From contig CP071497.1 in assembly GCA_017354895.1 (NCBI GenBank), positions 3,286,001 to 3,350,000 on the forward strand: a stretch of 64,000 bases of DNA. Direction: 5' to 3'. This document shows, piece after piece, positions 34,236 through 45,251 of the stretch. Under the pieces are notes generated by a model. The model was not told the origin of the DNA, did not search any database, and saw only the letters and a program-made list of their open reading frames with translations. The first letter of the stretch is position 1, and every line of letters starts with the position of its first letter. The translations under genes and the position numbers were made by a program. The stretch is from Podospora comata. Lineage: Eukaryota > Ascomycota > Sordariomycetes > Sordariales > Podosporaceae.

Positions 34236-36241
34236 TAGGTTGGATGACAAGGAAGTGGACCACATATAGATGTGGCCCAGATAGGTTTGAACTACCCAAG
34301 CCATTTACCCACATTAAACCCTCCACAACCCTGGACCTCCCGATATCTACACACACTTTATATTCCACCCACAAAGACCAAAAATGAAGCTTTTCTTTTA
34401 CTTCTTTTTGCTCCAGGTACCCATCAATGGCCAAATATACCGAGGAGGATATTAAAAATGCCCAGAAAGACATTGCCGCTGGTATAAGCTAGCGAAAAGC
34501 GTCTAACAAGTACAGGATTCCACGTTCCACCCTAAAGTACCGTATTGATAGTACCCTACTAAGGAACCTTGCCTATGAAAACCAATAGCGACTTTCTTAC
34601 GGCCAAGAAAACCTTATTATTTAATAGATCCTTCGTTAGGAAAGCTTTAGCTACGCTCCTACCTATACCAATATAAAGGCTTTAGCGGCTAGTTTACTAA
34701 CTAAATAAAGCGATCCTAACCTCCTTAGTAAGTACTAAGTATCCTATTTTATTGACCGTTATTCCGATATTAAAATAAAGGTTAGAAAGAAAATTAATTA
34801 TATTAAAGTTAACGAAGCTACCCTAGAAAATATTAATAAGTTCTTTAACCTATATTCTACCGTTAATTAGATTAAGCTTAGGTATAAATATAATTATAAT
34901 AAGGTAGGTATATTCTACCGTTAATTAGATTAAGCTTAGGTATAAATATAATTATAATAAAGTAAGTATAATGGAAGGCTAAAGAGAAAACAGCTTAGTT
35001 ATTAGATCTTCGAAGCAGGATAAGAAGTTTATATACATTAAATAAAACGAAGAAAGAACTTAGACCATTATACTTAAATATATTTTATAAAACGGGAAAG
35101 TCCTTTCTCTTAGGGTTATCTTTAAAGGTAAAGACCTTTAAACGTAATAGTTTAAAGATTAATTAAATAAAGCTTAGTATATAGCTATATTAGAAAATAG
35201 TTAGATTAGTAATAACTTTACCGTTAATTAACTTAAAGAGGTCTTTATACTAAAGACTAAACCTAAAGATCTATTAATACCCCGTCTTTTTATTTATAAT
35301 AATTATAACTTATATATTATTAACGACTTTATAATCCGGTACTATAAGAATAATATTTACCTTCTTTTCCTACCCCCCTACTACTTTTACGTCCTTTAAC
35401 CCCTTAATATTAACTATCTTTCTAGTATAAAGAAGGCGTATAAGAGGCATATAATTATAAATAACGCCCTTACTAACTATACGCTTAACGGTAAAATTAA
35501 TTTGGTCCGCTGTATAACCTTACCCGCAATCAGGGCTTAGGGAAAGAGAATATTGCCGGCGGCTAGCGTAAGACAGGATTATAGCCTATATGTAGGCGCA
35601 AACCGCTCTCTTTAAGCTAGGTAGTAGTCCCTGTGGTGCCGTTGGATCTCTCTTTAAAAACACCTACTTTCCATACCGTGGGGGATTCCTAGGTGGCTAA
35701 GAAGGTTAGGGACTTACTTAAAAACCATACGCCGGCCGGAAAACGGCTTGCGGCAAGGACTCTCACCACTACTATACTTACACTGAGATCGGAGGCATCC
35801 ATCCACAAAGCTGATGCGGCAAGGCACCAACAGAACGCCCAAAAGGCCCAGGAAGTAAGAAAAAGGCGTAAGTTGAATAGAGAAGACTCGAATTCCAATT
35901 TTGTGAGGCTCTGTGAACTGGAAGAGGCCCGCATTGAAGGGAGGGTGGTGGAGGAAGAAGTAGTAGCCAAGCAGGATGTGGAGCAGCCAGAGCCAGCCCA
36001 CCCTGTGCGGCGCAGTGCACGTCATCGGGTTCAAACCAGGCGCAAGCGAGAAGCAGATGCAATTTCTGACTCTGACGGTGAATGAGCTACATTTTGGTAT
36101 AAGTCCCATAGAAATTGACTCAATATTAGTCTTGTTATGGCCAGTGTGAGCATTCAGGGGTAATCTCAACAAGGTTGTGTGGCCGGTGCGGTGGTGGTGG
36201 ACCAGATCCACATGTGGTCCATTTACTGGTCATCCAACCTA
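34236..36241 (+). mobile_element. Pogo/Fot1-type DNA transposon, RIP-damaged interior
   Basis: The ends are inverted repeats of roughly 45 bp, imperfect: TAGGTTGGATGAC plus GGACCACAT on the left from 34236, and its complement ending at 36241. TA at each edge fits Tc1/mariner-superfamily target duplication. The transposase begins at 34427 with MAKYTEEDIKNAQKDIAAGI and RKASNKYRIPRSTL, a helix-turn-helix DNA-binding domain of pogo transposases. A DDE-region trace (NNIYLLFLPPYY) lies near 35350. From about 34480 to 35640 the sequence is extremely AT-rich with dozens of stops, as RIP produces. The last part, 35693-36085, is of normal composition with a 130-codon open frame (basic C-terminus). The transposase cannot be made, though the ends look whole. 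Confidence 0.8.
34851..34966. repeat. 58-bp tandem duplication inside the RIP-damaged transposon
   Basis: Two adjacent 58-bp units (34851-34908 and 34909-34966), starting tatattctaccgttaatt, differ only near their ends by G-to-A changes. The duplication is probably younger than most of the AT-shifting mutations, because both units share them. Confidence 0.85.
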
Positions 36242-36259
36242 TAGTATAACCAGTCCCTT

Positions 36260-36701
36260 TACGACGCTCGTGGGTTATCCGTTCAATAGCTCCGCAAAGT
36301 TATCTCCTAACACGACCAGATAGAGACTAAAATAGTAAAGGCTAAGTCCTAGCGCGCGGCCCTGGATTAGAAAATTAATTACTTACGCTTATGGAAACGA
36401 ATATAGTTTAAGCGAATGGCTGCGGCTGTCTCCTGTGGCCTCGATAGTGTTGAAGAACTGGAGCGTGTCGAATAGGAGGAGGCTGCGCTGGCGGCACAGG
36501 CTGCCTCGTCGTCTAACGACGCCCTTCCTCCGGTCCCTACTTCTCCAGATCCTCGGAATTCTTCCGTGGCGGAGTTCTACGCTACCGTTCCTTCTGACTT
36601 CTCCTTCCTGGGCCCTTCCTCAGGCTTCGACTAGCTACCCGACCTTTCCCTGGACCTAGATACTGCCGGTCCTTCCTTCCTTGCCGCACCGGATGCTACC
36701 G
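36260..36701 (+). mobile_element. C-terminal fragment of a second pogo-type transposase
   Basis: A diverged frame reads SIVLKNWSV, and in the neighbouring frame ELERVE-EEAALAAQAASSSNDA..., the acidic Ala/Ser/Pro-rich tail seen on fungal pogo-type transposases. It ends abruptly at 36701, where an LTR-type repeat begins, so the latter probably inserted into or next to it. It is only a fragment and is not capable of movement. Confidence 0.5.
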
Positions 36702-37330
36702 TGTGACGAACCCCTATCCAGAACCTCTGAAAGAATACTGGTCGAAGGCACTTCTGAATAATCGTGGTTCGGTGCAGCTAAACAGTGCACAACAAGATGT
36801 CTCAATGTAAACACTAGATACCGTGAATACAAGCTTGAATTGCATACTGCGGAACTGTCTATCTACACCAGCCAGTTCCTCCGTATATATAGATCCTGGG
36901 ACCCTAAGGTGCTCGCCCTGCTACGGCCCCGATCACCCATAGTACATTGGATCCTGCAACGTGCTCGTCGTGCTATGCCTCAGATCACCCGTAGCATCTT
37001 GCATCCTGCAGAGTGCTCGTGTGTCTTGGCGCCATAGCACTTTCGTCCAGCCCTGATTGGCTGTCTCCTGACTTCTCTAATGATTGGCTAGGGACGTCCT
37101 GCGCCCCACATGTGGCGCGGCCTGTCGTTGGGTTAACTGTGACAAATACCTCTGACTTTACAGCTCAATACTCTATAATTTTAAGTATTGGTTTGGAGTG
37201 CAGCCACTGGCCTGAGGGTATGAGTAAGGAAGTGGGGCTCAGGGGAGGTCAAGAGTCATGTATATATACGGTCTGCTTCTGACATTCTGTTTTAGACGGA
37301 TTATCGACTTTTATTTTCTTCGTATTTTGT
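36702..37330 (+). mobile_element. LTR-type retroelement fossil, copy A
   Basis: It begins TGTGACGAACCCC, and about 280 bp match the repeat at 63724-64000 in the same orientation. About 195 bp match 38215-38409 in the opposite orientation. TG at the start and multi-copy occurrence suggest a long terminal repeat, probably a solo or partial LTR. The right boundary is uncertain. The family is not assignable from this piece. It looks broken. Its moderate divergence from copy at 63.7 kb suggests it is not recent. Confidence 0.5.
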
Positions 37331-37554
37331 GCCTTGCACGCGTGCAGGCAATTCTAGCCCTCTGATCAGGCCAATCTGGTGCCTATTATGTGGCATGCGA
37401 GCCCATAACGTCTTTCCTTTGTCCTGCGTGAAGTGCGGCCTGCGAGCGAGTCACTGTCACGCAGGTGAGGTCACTCAAGGACCTATTGACGGTATATTTG
37501 TGGTGTTGTGGTTGTTCTTGTGGGTTTTTCACCATTTCAGTATTTTAAATGTAG

Positions 37555-37984
37555 TAAAGCCCTTAAGAAACTAATTTATAATTTATATTTATTAAAACTC
37601 GAACTAATAATTTTTAAAATAACTCCTTAACTTTAATATTAATTAGTATAGACCAGTTTATTAAAGGTATAATGGCTATAGTATACGAGGTAACTTTCCT
37701 TCGGTTAAAGATCTCTTCGCTCTGTAAACTAACGAGGTATTAAATAATCGCCGGAGAGCTAAAAAATGCGCGTGTAGCACGGAGGATTACTTACTATGTA
37801 AGATATAAAAAATATACTTAACTAGAAGGCCGTGGGTAGTGATGTAGCGTAAGAAACGTAACAGGATAACGGTAGTGCAGGTGGGGCTTGTACGAAGATT
37901 CGGTGCTATAGTGTGTGCGGCAAGCCTGGCCATAATGCACGTACGTGCCAGGAGGCTGTAGAATTGTTTGATTCATCTATTTCT
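37555..37984 (+). mobile_element. Fragment of the zinc-knuckle pogo family (3' end of transposase)
   Basis: It matches, in reverse orientation, the 55920-56330 part of the complete element at 55807-57670. The match includes the stretch encoding a C-x2-C-x3-GHN-x-x-x-C zinc knuckle near 37910-37950. AT-richness and stops in the first part suggest RIP. It ends at the inverted LTR-type copy. Not intact. Confidence 0.65.
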
Positions 37985-38409
37985 GCACAGACCAACCATA
38001 TAGCAAGGCCAGGCGGGGACTGCAGCTGGCTACGGTAGCCAATCGGGTAAAGGAGACACGACGGCAAGGCTGCAGGGGTAGAGGAGGCTCGCTGCTTGGC
38101 AGAGGCGAGCCGGATCACCACGATCACCTGGCGAGCGTGGTGAGCGCTGGAGGATCACCACCGGTCGCTGGTGAGCGAGGGCGAGCCAGGTACGGAGGTA
38201 CTTAGGAATCTACGGTCTATATATACGGAGGAACTGGCTGGGTTAGATAGACAGTTCCGCAGTATGCAATTTCAAGCTTGTATTTACGGTATCTTGTGTT
38301 TACATTGAGATATCTTGTTGTGCACTGTTTAGCTGCACCGAACCACGATTATTCAGAAGTGCCTTCGACCAGTATCCCTTTCAGAGGTTCTGGATAGGGG
38401 TTCGTCACA
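37985..38409 (-). mobile_element. LTR-type retroelement fossil, copy B (inverted)
   Basis: The right end (…gttcgtcaca, 38409) is the reverse complement of the start of copy A. About 195 bp next to it match copy A, and the rest (GC-rich gatcacc/ggcgagc repeats) matches only loosely. It may be a solo LTR that inserted next to or into the pogo fragment on its left. It is broken or incomplete. Its end lies about 100 bp from the stop codon of the membrane protein gene. Confidence 0.45.
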
Positions 38410-38510
38410 AATTCCGATGAAATTATCGTGGTTTCCTAGTATTGTGGTTGTGTAATTGAGGGTAGTTATTGCAAGGTAACGGAGAGTGCGCGACTCGCTT
38501 ATTTGGGCGA

Positions 38511-40516
38511 CTAGCTTATAGCGTACGCTAGAGCTATCCCCAGGAAGGCCAGAGCTCCTAAACCTGCCCAAAATCCAACCATAAGCCCCCGACTTTTAGA
38601 TGTGCTCCCTGCACTCAAAGCAAAAATTATACCGATTAGGATTAGCACCGCCGGCAAAAGTGTAGTGGACATCCAGAACGGAAGTGATGCAGATGGATAT
38701 GCAGATCTCAACCTCGCATATGCTAAAACCCAGGTCGGGGAGGTGAGAAGAAAGGCCAGTGCTGCCACCCACCACTTCTCGCGCTTGAACCAGCTGACAG
38801 TCTGGCGTCTGAGGCTGATATCGTCCTGAATATACATCGCGCGAGTGTAGCTAATCCTTCCCCCGTTGAGCTGATCAAAAATTCTGTTGTCCATTTGCTT
38901 CGTTGTCAGGCTTTCTAGTGGCTCAGGAGGGAATGAGGTGAGGTCAAGACAAAGTTGTCTGGAAAGAAGGATCGTTGCTTTAAAGTGTCTGGGAATATCG
39001 TGGTTCTTTGAAGTTTGTAGGCGCAGGTGACCGTTGAGCCAGAGAATCCAGGTACCAACTGAAAATAAGTCGAGAAATAAAACGAATATAAATAGTTGCA
39101 GGAATGAAAATCCCCATTGATATCCCTACGATGAACGAAACAGAAATCATGTTAGGACAGATGATTGTCACATTGTAATTGCTGGGATAACTGCCGTGAA
39201 AAGGTACGACGACTGCTACTTACTGAACCAACGACACAAGTTCCGTGCTCCACAAGATAGCTCTTTGTGTATGTGATATTTGGGTTATCCAGCACGAAAA
39301 GTGCGTTAGAGAAATTAGCAAAAGGCTGCAACTGTGTGCGAGGGTCGATCCATGAACGCCCATAGACACGCGACCCGTCAATGTAGAATGCCGAAATATT
39401 GAGCACGGGGGGTGCTAGTTTGATATGGGCGTTTTGAGAGCTAGACCACCATATACTTTCTTCCTGCGCAAGGCCGAAGAAGCCGTATAGATCTGTATCT
39501 AAACACAACAAAATCAATATTCAGAACCAACCAAAAATTACAGCCTCTGACTTACAATCTGACACGTTGGCCATGAACGACCCCCATAAATCACAGGACT
39601 GTATGCGCTTTTTAAGGGGTGTAATATCCGCTTTGCCAGTAGATTGGTGAGCATATTTTTCTTTATGACACCTGTTTGTAACGGTTGATTCTTACCCCAT
39701 TTCGACTTCTCGCATGGGACGATGAAATCAGCCGACATATTAACTCTCGGTCCATCATGCATCATGTACACGACCGGGCGAAAGTCTGACTCGGCGACGG
39801 GCTTGCCATCAACATCACTCACGAACGCCTCTGTTCTTGGAATATACCCTGTCATTGAACTTGCAATTGTGGGAAATGCCAACAGATATGCCAGGCTCGT
39901 GAGAATGAAGGTTATCCCTCTTGTAGAATACATACCACGTTTGCAGAAGAAGTCTCTTGATAGTCGTATTGCAGACGCTAGGGACGCGCGGTCTTCCATA
40001 AACGCGGTCCAGAATGTCGTGTAGGTAACAGGTCCATGGAGCATCGTGTACTGGATATGAGTAGAGATTGCCTTCCATAAGAAAAAGGCCAAAACCGATT
40101 GACCTCCACGACCAATGACCTGGCAATGCTTAGCACAATGTTAGGGAGAGATGTGCGACGCAGTAACTTACAATATCCCACACCACGTCGATGACCTTTG
40201 CTTCTGTAAAGGAAAGTGGCCCAAATGCCAGGGTAATCTCGAAAAAGTCAGAAATTGCCCACAAATCCTGAACCTCAACGCTGAAGGCCTCGCCGGTGCA
40301 CTTTGGGTAAAAGATATCAAGCTGCGGTGAGATGGGGTGGAATACGGTGAGGTAGAGCGTAAGGGCCAGCACCCAGATGGCAAAGCACATCCAGCAGAGG
40401 CCGCGCTTCCATCGGGCGCTTCGTAAGTCGATGCAGACTTCTCTTTTAGCTTGAAAGAAAAACAGCTTTAGCTGGTTCCAGCCAGAGTGAGTAGCATTGT
40501 TTTTGATATTGACCAT
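38511..40516 (-). CDS. Multi-pass membrane protein, conserved fungal family of unknown function
   Basis: Exons: 40516-40172, 40119 to about 39556, 39498-39224 and about 39117-38511. Two membrane segments open the protein (CWMCFAIWVLALTLYLTVF and the VIGRGGQSVLAFFLWKAI region). A further helix is GITFILTSLAYLLAFP. A long Asn-x-Ser/Thr-containing outside loop follows (LNISAFYIDGSRVYG, FANFSNALF). Then come YQWGFSFLQLFIFVLFLDLF and three C-terminal helices. The motif set VIDVVWD-VGRGGQ ... YGFFGL ... YQWGFS is typical of a hypothetical membrane protein family common in Sordariomycetes. Exons 1-2 and 3-4 join in phase, but the exon 2-3 join does not with the obvious GTAAGT donor. That leaves either an unusual donor or a one-base change. 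Function unknown. Confidence 0.75.
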
Positions 40517-41461
40517 AATGAGCTCAGTAAGTATAGGTTCCCAGAATGGATAAGGTGCTTTGCGAAAGGGATAGTGTCAAGTAACCCAAGGAAGGAAGAT
40601 AGGGGATTGTGAGGATTCTTATTAAGTGCCCCCCGAGGGGGCTATGTTCCAATCTACCAAATTATGTTTGTCTAATAAGCACATGAAATTATGACGAATC
40701 TTCGATTGTTACCTCCCTGCATAGCCGCTTATTCAGCGACGCACCAAAATTTGTTACTGCGCCGCACTTTATTCTGGATGGAACGTAACAAATTGCAAAC
40801 AAGCGGCATGTGAATTTGAGCAAGTTAAGGCAGTATTTCCATGCACCTGGATATAGGTAGGCAAAGTGAGTAGGTATGTAGTGGTATTCCATGCAAACTA
40901 TATGTTGTATAATATAGCATCGGCTTGTCATGTCAAGCCATAGCTGAAAAAGCTCATCGACCGACTGATGCGTAGGCGGTGCATTAATGTCAAGGAAACA
41001 AAAAGAAGAAAGAAAAAAAGGAACGGAAAGAAATAATTCAGCTCAGGCCATTATAGAGACAACCGAATCCCGGTCCTCCTTGTCCTTCAATTTTTTAAAC
41101 AGTTGATTCAGCATGTTCGGCTTCTTGATCCTGTCATCTGTCTCGTCAGCACCATCCTCTTTAATGGAGGTTACCTTGCTGCTGATGTGCTTGGAGGATC
41201 TCGAGACACTGGAGCTGTTGTACTTACAGGGCCAGAGCATCACCCTTATCACCTCCATCAGATCTCCTCACAGGTGATGATCGGGCTTGCTGGACCCACT
41301 GATGACAGAATTTATCTGGCCCTAGGAGTACAAATTAGGTGCTTTCCGCCGTCTTGGTACCCTCCCGCTCTTTTTTCCTTCCTTCGCTCAACCAACAGTC
41401 GTCAAGCCTGTCGTCCATTGCTACCTCCCTTCCATTTCATCAACTTCTTACTCGTTTTGTA
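40517..41461. other. Intergenic, no gene seen
   Basis: Promoters of the membrane protein gene (left) and array gene 4 (right). Short frames only. The stretch just before 41462 is pyrimidine-rich. Confidence 0.4.
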
Positions 41462-42025
41462 ATGGAATCACCTCAGCAAGTCGCAGTGATGAACGCCTTC
41501 GATTGGTCCATGATCCGTAAGTGCCTCTCTACGTGAGACCTTGTTTTCCATCTTCTGTCGACCTTGACACTAACATTCTCTCAGGTGCCCGCCTGGACAT
41601 TATAGATGACGATCAAGAGATTACACGCTCCGGGGACGTCATTAAAGCCGCCGCCAACACCACTGTCGACGAACTATACACCAAGCATAAGATGTCGATC
41701 GACGGGCTCCGTCGCGATGCTCTCAGAATGCAGGGTCAATCTCACCATATAGCATTGATCGAACCTCCTACCATTGCCAAGATCTTTGAAACCTTTTTCG
41801 CGGCCGCTATGGCCAGAATCGAGGAGCTACACATTAGAGCAGGTCCTGGAAGGTTTTGGTAAGTCCGCCACAAACGTTCAAGGTGGGCAAGAACGTTGAT
41901 AAAGCTGACATGAAATGAAACCCTCAGAGGTCGTCCAGCCAAAGGAAGAAATTGAGATCGAGATGCAGTGGGAAATGGTCGCTACGGATAATATCGAGAG
42001 TTTCCCGGCCGTCGAGGCCAAGTAG
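41462..42025 (+). CDS. Array gene 4: FxW/DWV family protein, third exon out of phase
   Basis: Exon 1 (41462-41516) ends in AFDWSMI, phase 1. Exon 2 (41585-41858) carries SIDGLRRDALRMQ and IFETFFAAAMARIEEL, the family's two helix motifs. The strong donor TTTTG|GTAAGT leaves phase 2, but the acidic third exon (from 41928, EIEIEMQWEMVATDN) needs phase 1. Spliced as written, translation stops at once after GRF. A weak donor upstream (GCAG|GTCCTG) would restore the acidic tail. Either an alternative donor is used or a one-base change has cut the tail off. Function unknown. Confidence 0.6.
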
Positions 42026-42275
42026 AAATCTACAAGACATATTCATTTTTATGGCCCCATCATGACCTTCGAGCTGTCGTGTCTCTTTTGAAGATACCGA
42101 ATTGCTATATTCTCCCACCACCAATCGTGAACTTGAACAAAGTTTATGCGTTACGCGCATATATTTTGCAGGCCATGAGCCTGTATTATATAGGTGTTTT
42201 TAACCTTGTCTCTTTGAACAAGCATCTTTTCATGGAATTCCCTCTTCAAACATGTTCTAAGAGCGTCGCCTCGTC

Positions 42276-42726
42276 ATGATCCTCGATTGTGACACAGGTC
42301 CAGTTTTATCAGTCAAGACCCTCGCCGAGGGCATGATGATGGGTTTCCACTTGCAGAAGAAGCTGTTGTTCGAGGATCTTACAAAGATTTGTCAGGATTT
42401 GATGCATAAGATCATGGCAATGCCTCAGGAGTTGGCTAACATCTGGAAAAATAATTTGAGGCGGCGATGGAGGCTACTGAGAAGATGAAAGATGGCGAGA
42501 AATAAAATCAAGATGATGAGAAAAAGCTTTAGTGCATCGTGGAGGACTTTGGTACGTTTCCCTCAGCTGGTACATACATGGATAGATATACTAACAAAAG
42601 ACGTTATAGTACCTAATTCTTGATCTCAAGGAACAAGTTGACGGTGTAGAAGAGGATTGGGATGTAATTAATGCAAGTGAGGTTGATAATAGATCTGGGA
42701 TTATTGAGAAGCCATTTGCTGTTTAG
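42276..42726 (+). pseudogene. Array copy 5: decayed FxW/DWV family member
   Basis: The frame from 42276 (MILDCDTGPVLSVKTLAEG, then LFEDLTKICQDLMHKIM) gives way by a frame change near 42465 to EATEKMKDGEK. That is followed by two stops and CIVEDFG at a phase-1 donor (GTACGT). After an acceptor near 42609 an open frame reads DGVEEDWDVINASEV and ends at 42726. The EDWDVI tail and the intron position mark it as a member of the array. The first exon with the N-terminal tryptophan motif is not found. Confidence 0.6.
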
Positions 42727-42925
42727 CAGAGGACATACCACAGGGAGTTTCAGTTAGGTATTTGAGTGAATCCAAGACATTGATTTCCTAAAGAGCTTCA
42801 CCGTGCAATTGCTGTGGCTTTGTAATCATCTTCCAGGTTTGTCGCCTCCGTGCTATGTAACTGCAAGATTGGAACGAAGGTACAAGGATAGGTATGATAT
42901 TGATCCGGCACCCTTAACACACAAA

Positions 42926-43052
42926 ATAATTAACACATAAATGCTATAGTATATTGTGAACCATACCTTGAGAAGTACTTATTAGGCCTTAAAAGATGGT
43001 CGATAGGTGAGTGTTTAAAGATACCTGGTAGTTAAAAGGCCCATTAATCCCC
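42926..43052. mobile_element. MITE-like element, copy 3 (incomplete)
   Basis: AT-rich sequence aligning with the reverse complement of copy 2: aattaacacata..., tatattgtgaacc, aagtact-tattagg-ccttaaaa. One end is recognisable and the other has lost its inverted repeat. Non-coding. Confidence 0.45.
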
Positions 43053-43700
43053 TTTCGCAGTCTGCCATGAGTGATCGAATCTTGGTGGTCGACGATAACA
43101 TCAACCTCACTTCACTGTGTAACTGTGCGATTGTATGATTGGAAATTCCCAATTGGATGATGCCGAATTGTCTCCCCCCCTCTTGAAGATAGGTGCACCA
43201 GGAATGATCCTGATCCCCTGTTAACGCCGATATTTCTCCCTGATAGAGCCACCGATGAGAGACCTGCACACAAGAGCAAACAAGACCAATATTTACCTAG
43301 CAAACCTGTGAGGGCTCGGGACAGGAGCCCTAAGAGCAACCTGCCTGACCCACAACAGGTAGGGAGCAACTTATTCCAACAGCTCCACGCTGAGCATCAG
43401 CTCTATCCTGAAGTGAATGTTGGGGGCCTTGCTCTACGGCGGTATGCCGGCACATGCCTTAAGTGGGCTCCGAGTGTTCATATGGGTCTGGCGAGCAAGT
43501 GAATGCTGAGACAATGAAAGCCCAGACTGCGAGTTGTTCCTTTCCGGTGATAAGTACGTGACGGCAATTTTTTCGAAATACCCTTCTCATTCCAACTCTC
43601 TCTTCTTTTCATCATCCCAAAACCTTGGACGACCGCCACCCGCCATCACAAAAAAACCACCAGACGAGCAAATACCTCTGCTCTTGTCACCTCATCCATC
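43053..43700. other. Intergenic, no gene seen
   Basis: Short frames on both strands only. The right end is the pyrimidine-rich leader of array gene 6. Confidence 0.35.
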
Positions 43701-44652
43701 ATGGCCGACAACGTCTACATTTGGAAGGATATCAGTTCGTCACCCTCGGACACCCTACCTCTCTGCCACCTGTAAACTAACATAGCCTGCCCTGTACAGA
43801 GAAGCTGATCGACCAGAAGAACAAATACCCCGAGGGTCACGCCGCCGACAAATATGTCCTTAACTGTACTGCTCGTATCTTGACCGGAATACTTCATACC
43901 AGCCACTGTGTCGCCTGGTCTATCCTCCTCCGCGACGCTCGGGCGAAGCTTGCCGACGCCAACGACATTTACTGGCGCGCCAGTGCGCGGGAAATGAAGG
44001 ACAGAAAGCCGACTGGCAAAATCCATGTGGCCTACGGGCTGGCTTTGCAGAGGGACTTCTTCATCGAGCTGGTTGAGTGGCTCCAGTTCTCCACGCGCAG
44101 CATGGATTATGGTACGTGTCCGGTTAAACCCCGGAGATATTTTTCTAAGTATCATGACTGACGACCCTGGTAGACGAGGAACTCCAGAGGAAGCTGCAGG
44201 ATACCGAGCAGATGCTGAAGAAGACCCAGAAGAAGCTGTGGGAAACCGAGAAGATGTGGAAGGAAAACGAGAAGTGGCTGGACAATACTGAGAAGGTGGC
44301 GGAGAAAATTGAGAAGAGGCTGGGGGAAACTAAGAAGAAGTTGGGGGAAACTGAGAAGACACTGGAGGTAACTAAGGAGAGGTTGGAGAAGTTGGAGAAG
44401 CTGGAGGGGCTGGAGAAAGCAAAGAGAATCGAGGAATCCGCGAAGAAGTTGAAGAAGGCAAAGAAGTTGGATGAACTCCCGGAGACGCTGGAGGAACCCC
44501 CAAAGAAGCTGGATAAGGCAAAGAAGCTGGATGGATTCCCGAAGATGCCGGAGGAACTCGCAGACAAGCTGGAGAATCTCTGCTTTAAGCAGGACTTGAA
44601 CGTTTTCGATGGCGATGAGGATTGGGTCATTGTCGAGGCTGGCTCTGCTTAG
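43701..44652 (+). CDS. Array gene 6: FxW/DWV family protein with long coiled coil
   Basis: Exons 43701-43734, 43800-44111 and 44174-44652, 274 residues, phases agreeing. Exon 1 is 34 nt and ends VYIWKDI, phase 1. Exon 2 has AWSILLRDARAKLADA and LQRDFFIELVEWLQF, then SMDY at the second phase-1 junction. Exon 3 encodes about 125 residues of Lys/Glu-rich heptads (KLGETEKTLEVTKERLEKL), including a near-repeat KKLDELPETLEEPPKKLDKA/KKLDGFPKMPEE. It closes with the acidic tail DGDEDWVIVEAGSA. This is the longest member; the coiled coil sits where the others have only a short acidic linker and implies self-association. No signal peptide. Function unknown. Confidence 0.8.
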
Positions 44653-45251
44653 ATAATACCTAGGTTTCTACATCCTTGACTTGAGATAGACCAGCAAATC
44701 AGACTGTTTTTGACCTGAATGCAAGAAGTAACTTGACGACTTCTGTTTAGGTTCCTTTTACAACAGAGCTCTTTGAGCAACCACCTGTCATGCATAGGTA
44801 TCTGGGAGTAAACGACACATTTGATATCGCCAAAAACTGCCTCTGTGGCTTCCGCGTTCAGTACGCAGATAAGGTATGCTTGTTTTATCGGGAGCCACCG
44901 GTTCTTTGGAGCAGTGCCTCATTGTTCATGAAAATTTGGGCACACACTTTACTTTTCCATCAGTGGGCGGTGATGCTGAGCAAGTGAATTAATTGGTGAA
45001 GGTAGCGCCAACTGACAGCCTACCAGCAAGTGAATTGACGATGTTGTCCCCAATCCCCACAAGTGAATAAGGTAACCACTATTGTACCTCATAGACCCAC
45101 CGATACTCAAGTCATCACGATGATAACCACACGTATATATTTGCCATCTCCATTGCTTCCTCCTCATGCCCGCACTTCCCAAACTCCATCGACAACACAT
45201 CTCTACCTCCTTCTCAAGTCTCAAGGATACAAAACAAACACCATCATCATC
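44653..45251. other. Intergenic between array genes 6 and 7
   Basis: No gene. The TATA-like element at 45134 lies in it. Confidence 0.4.
45134..45140 (+). promoter_or_regulatory. TATA-like box of array gene 7
   Basis: TATATAT 118 bp before the start codon at 45252. A similar box lies 133-146 bp before array genes 8 and 9. Confidence 0.4.

Noticed and set aside
35693-36085. 130-codon frame as a host gene
   Set aside because: It lies inside the inverted repeats of the pogo-type element and has the basic Ala/Lys/Arg character of transposase C-termini.
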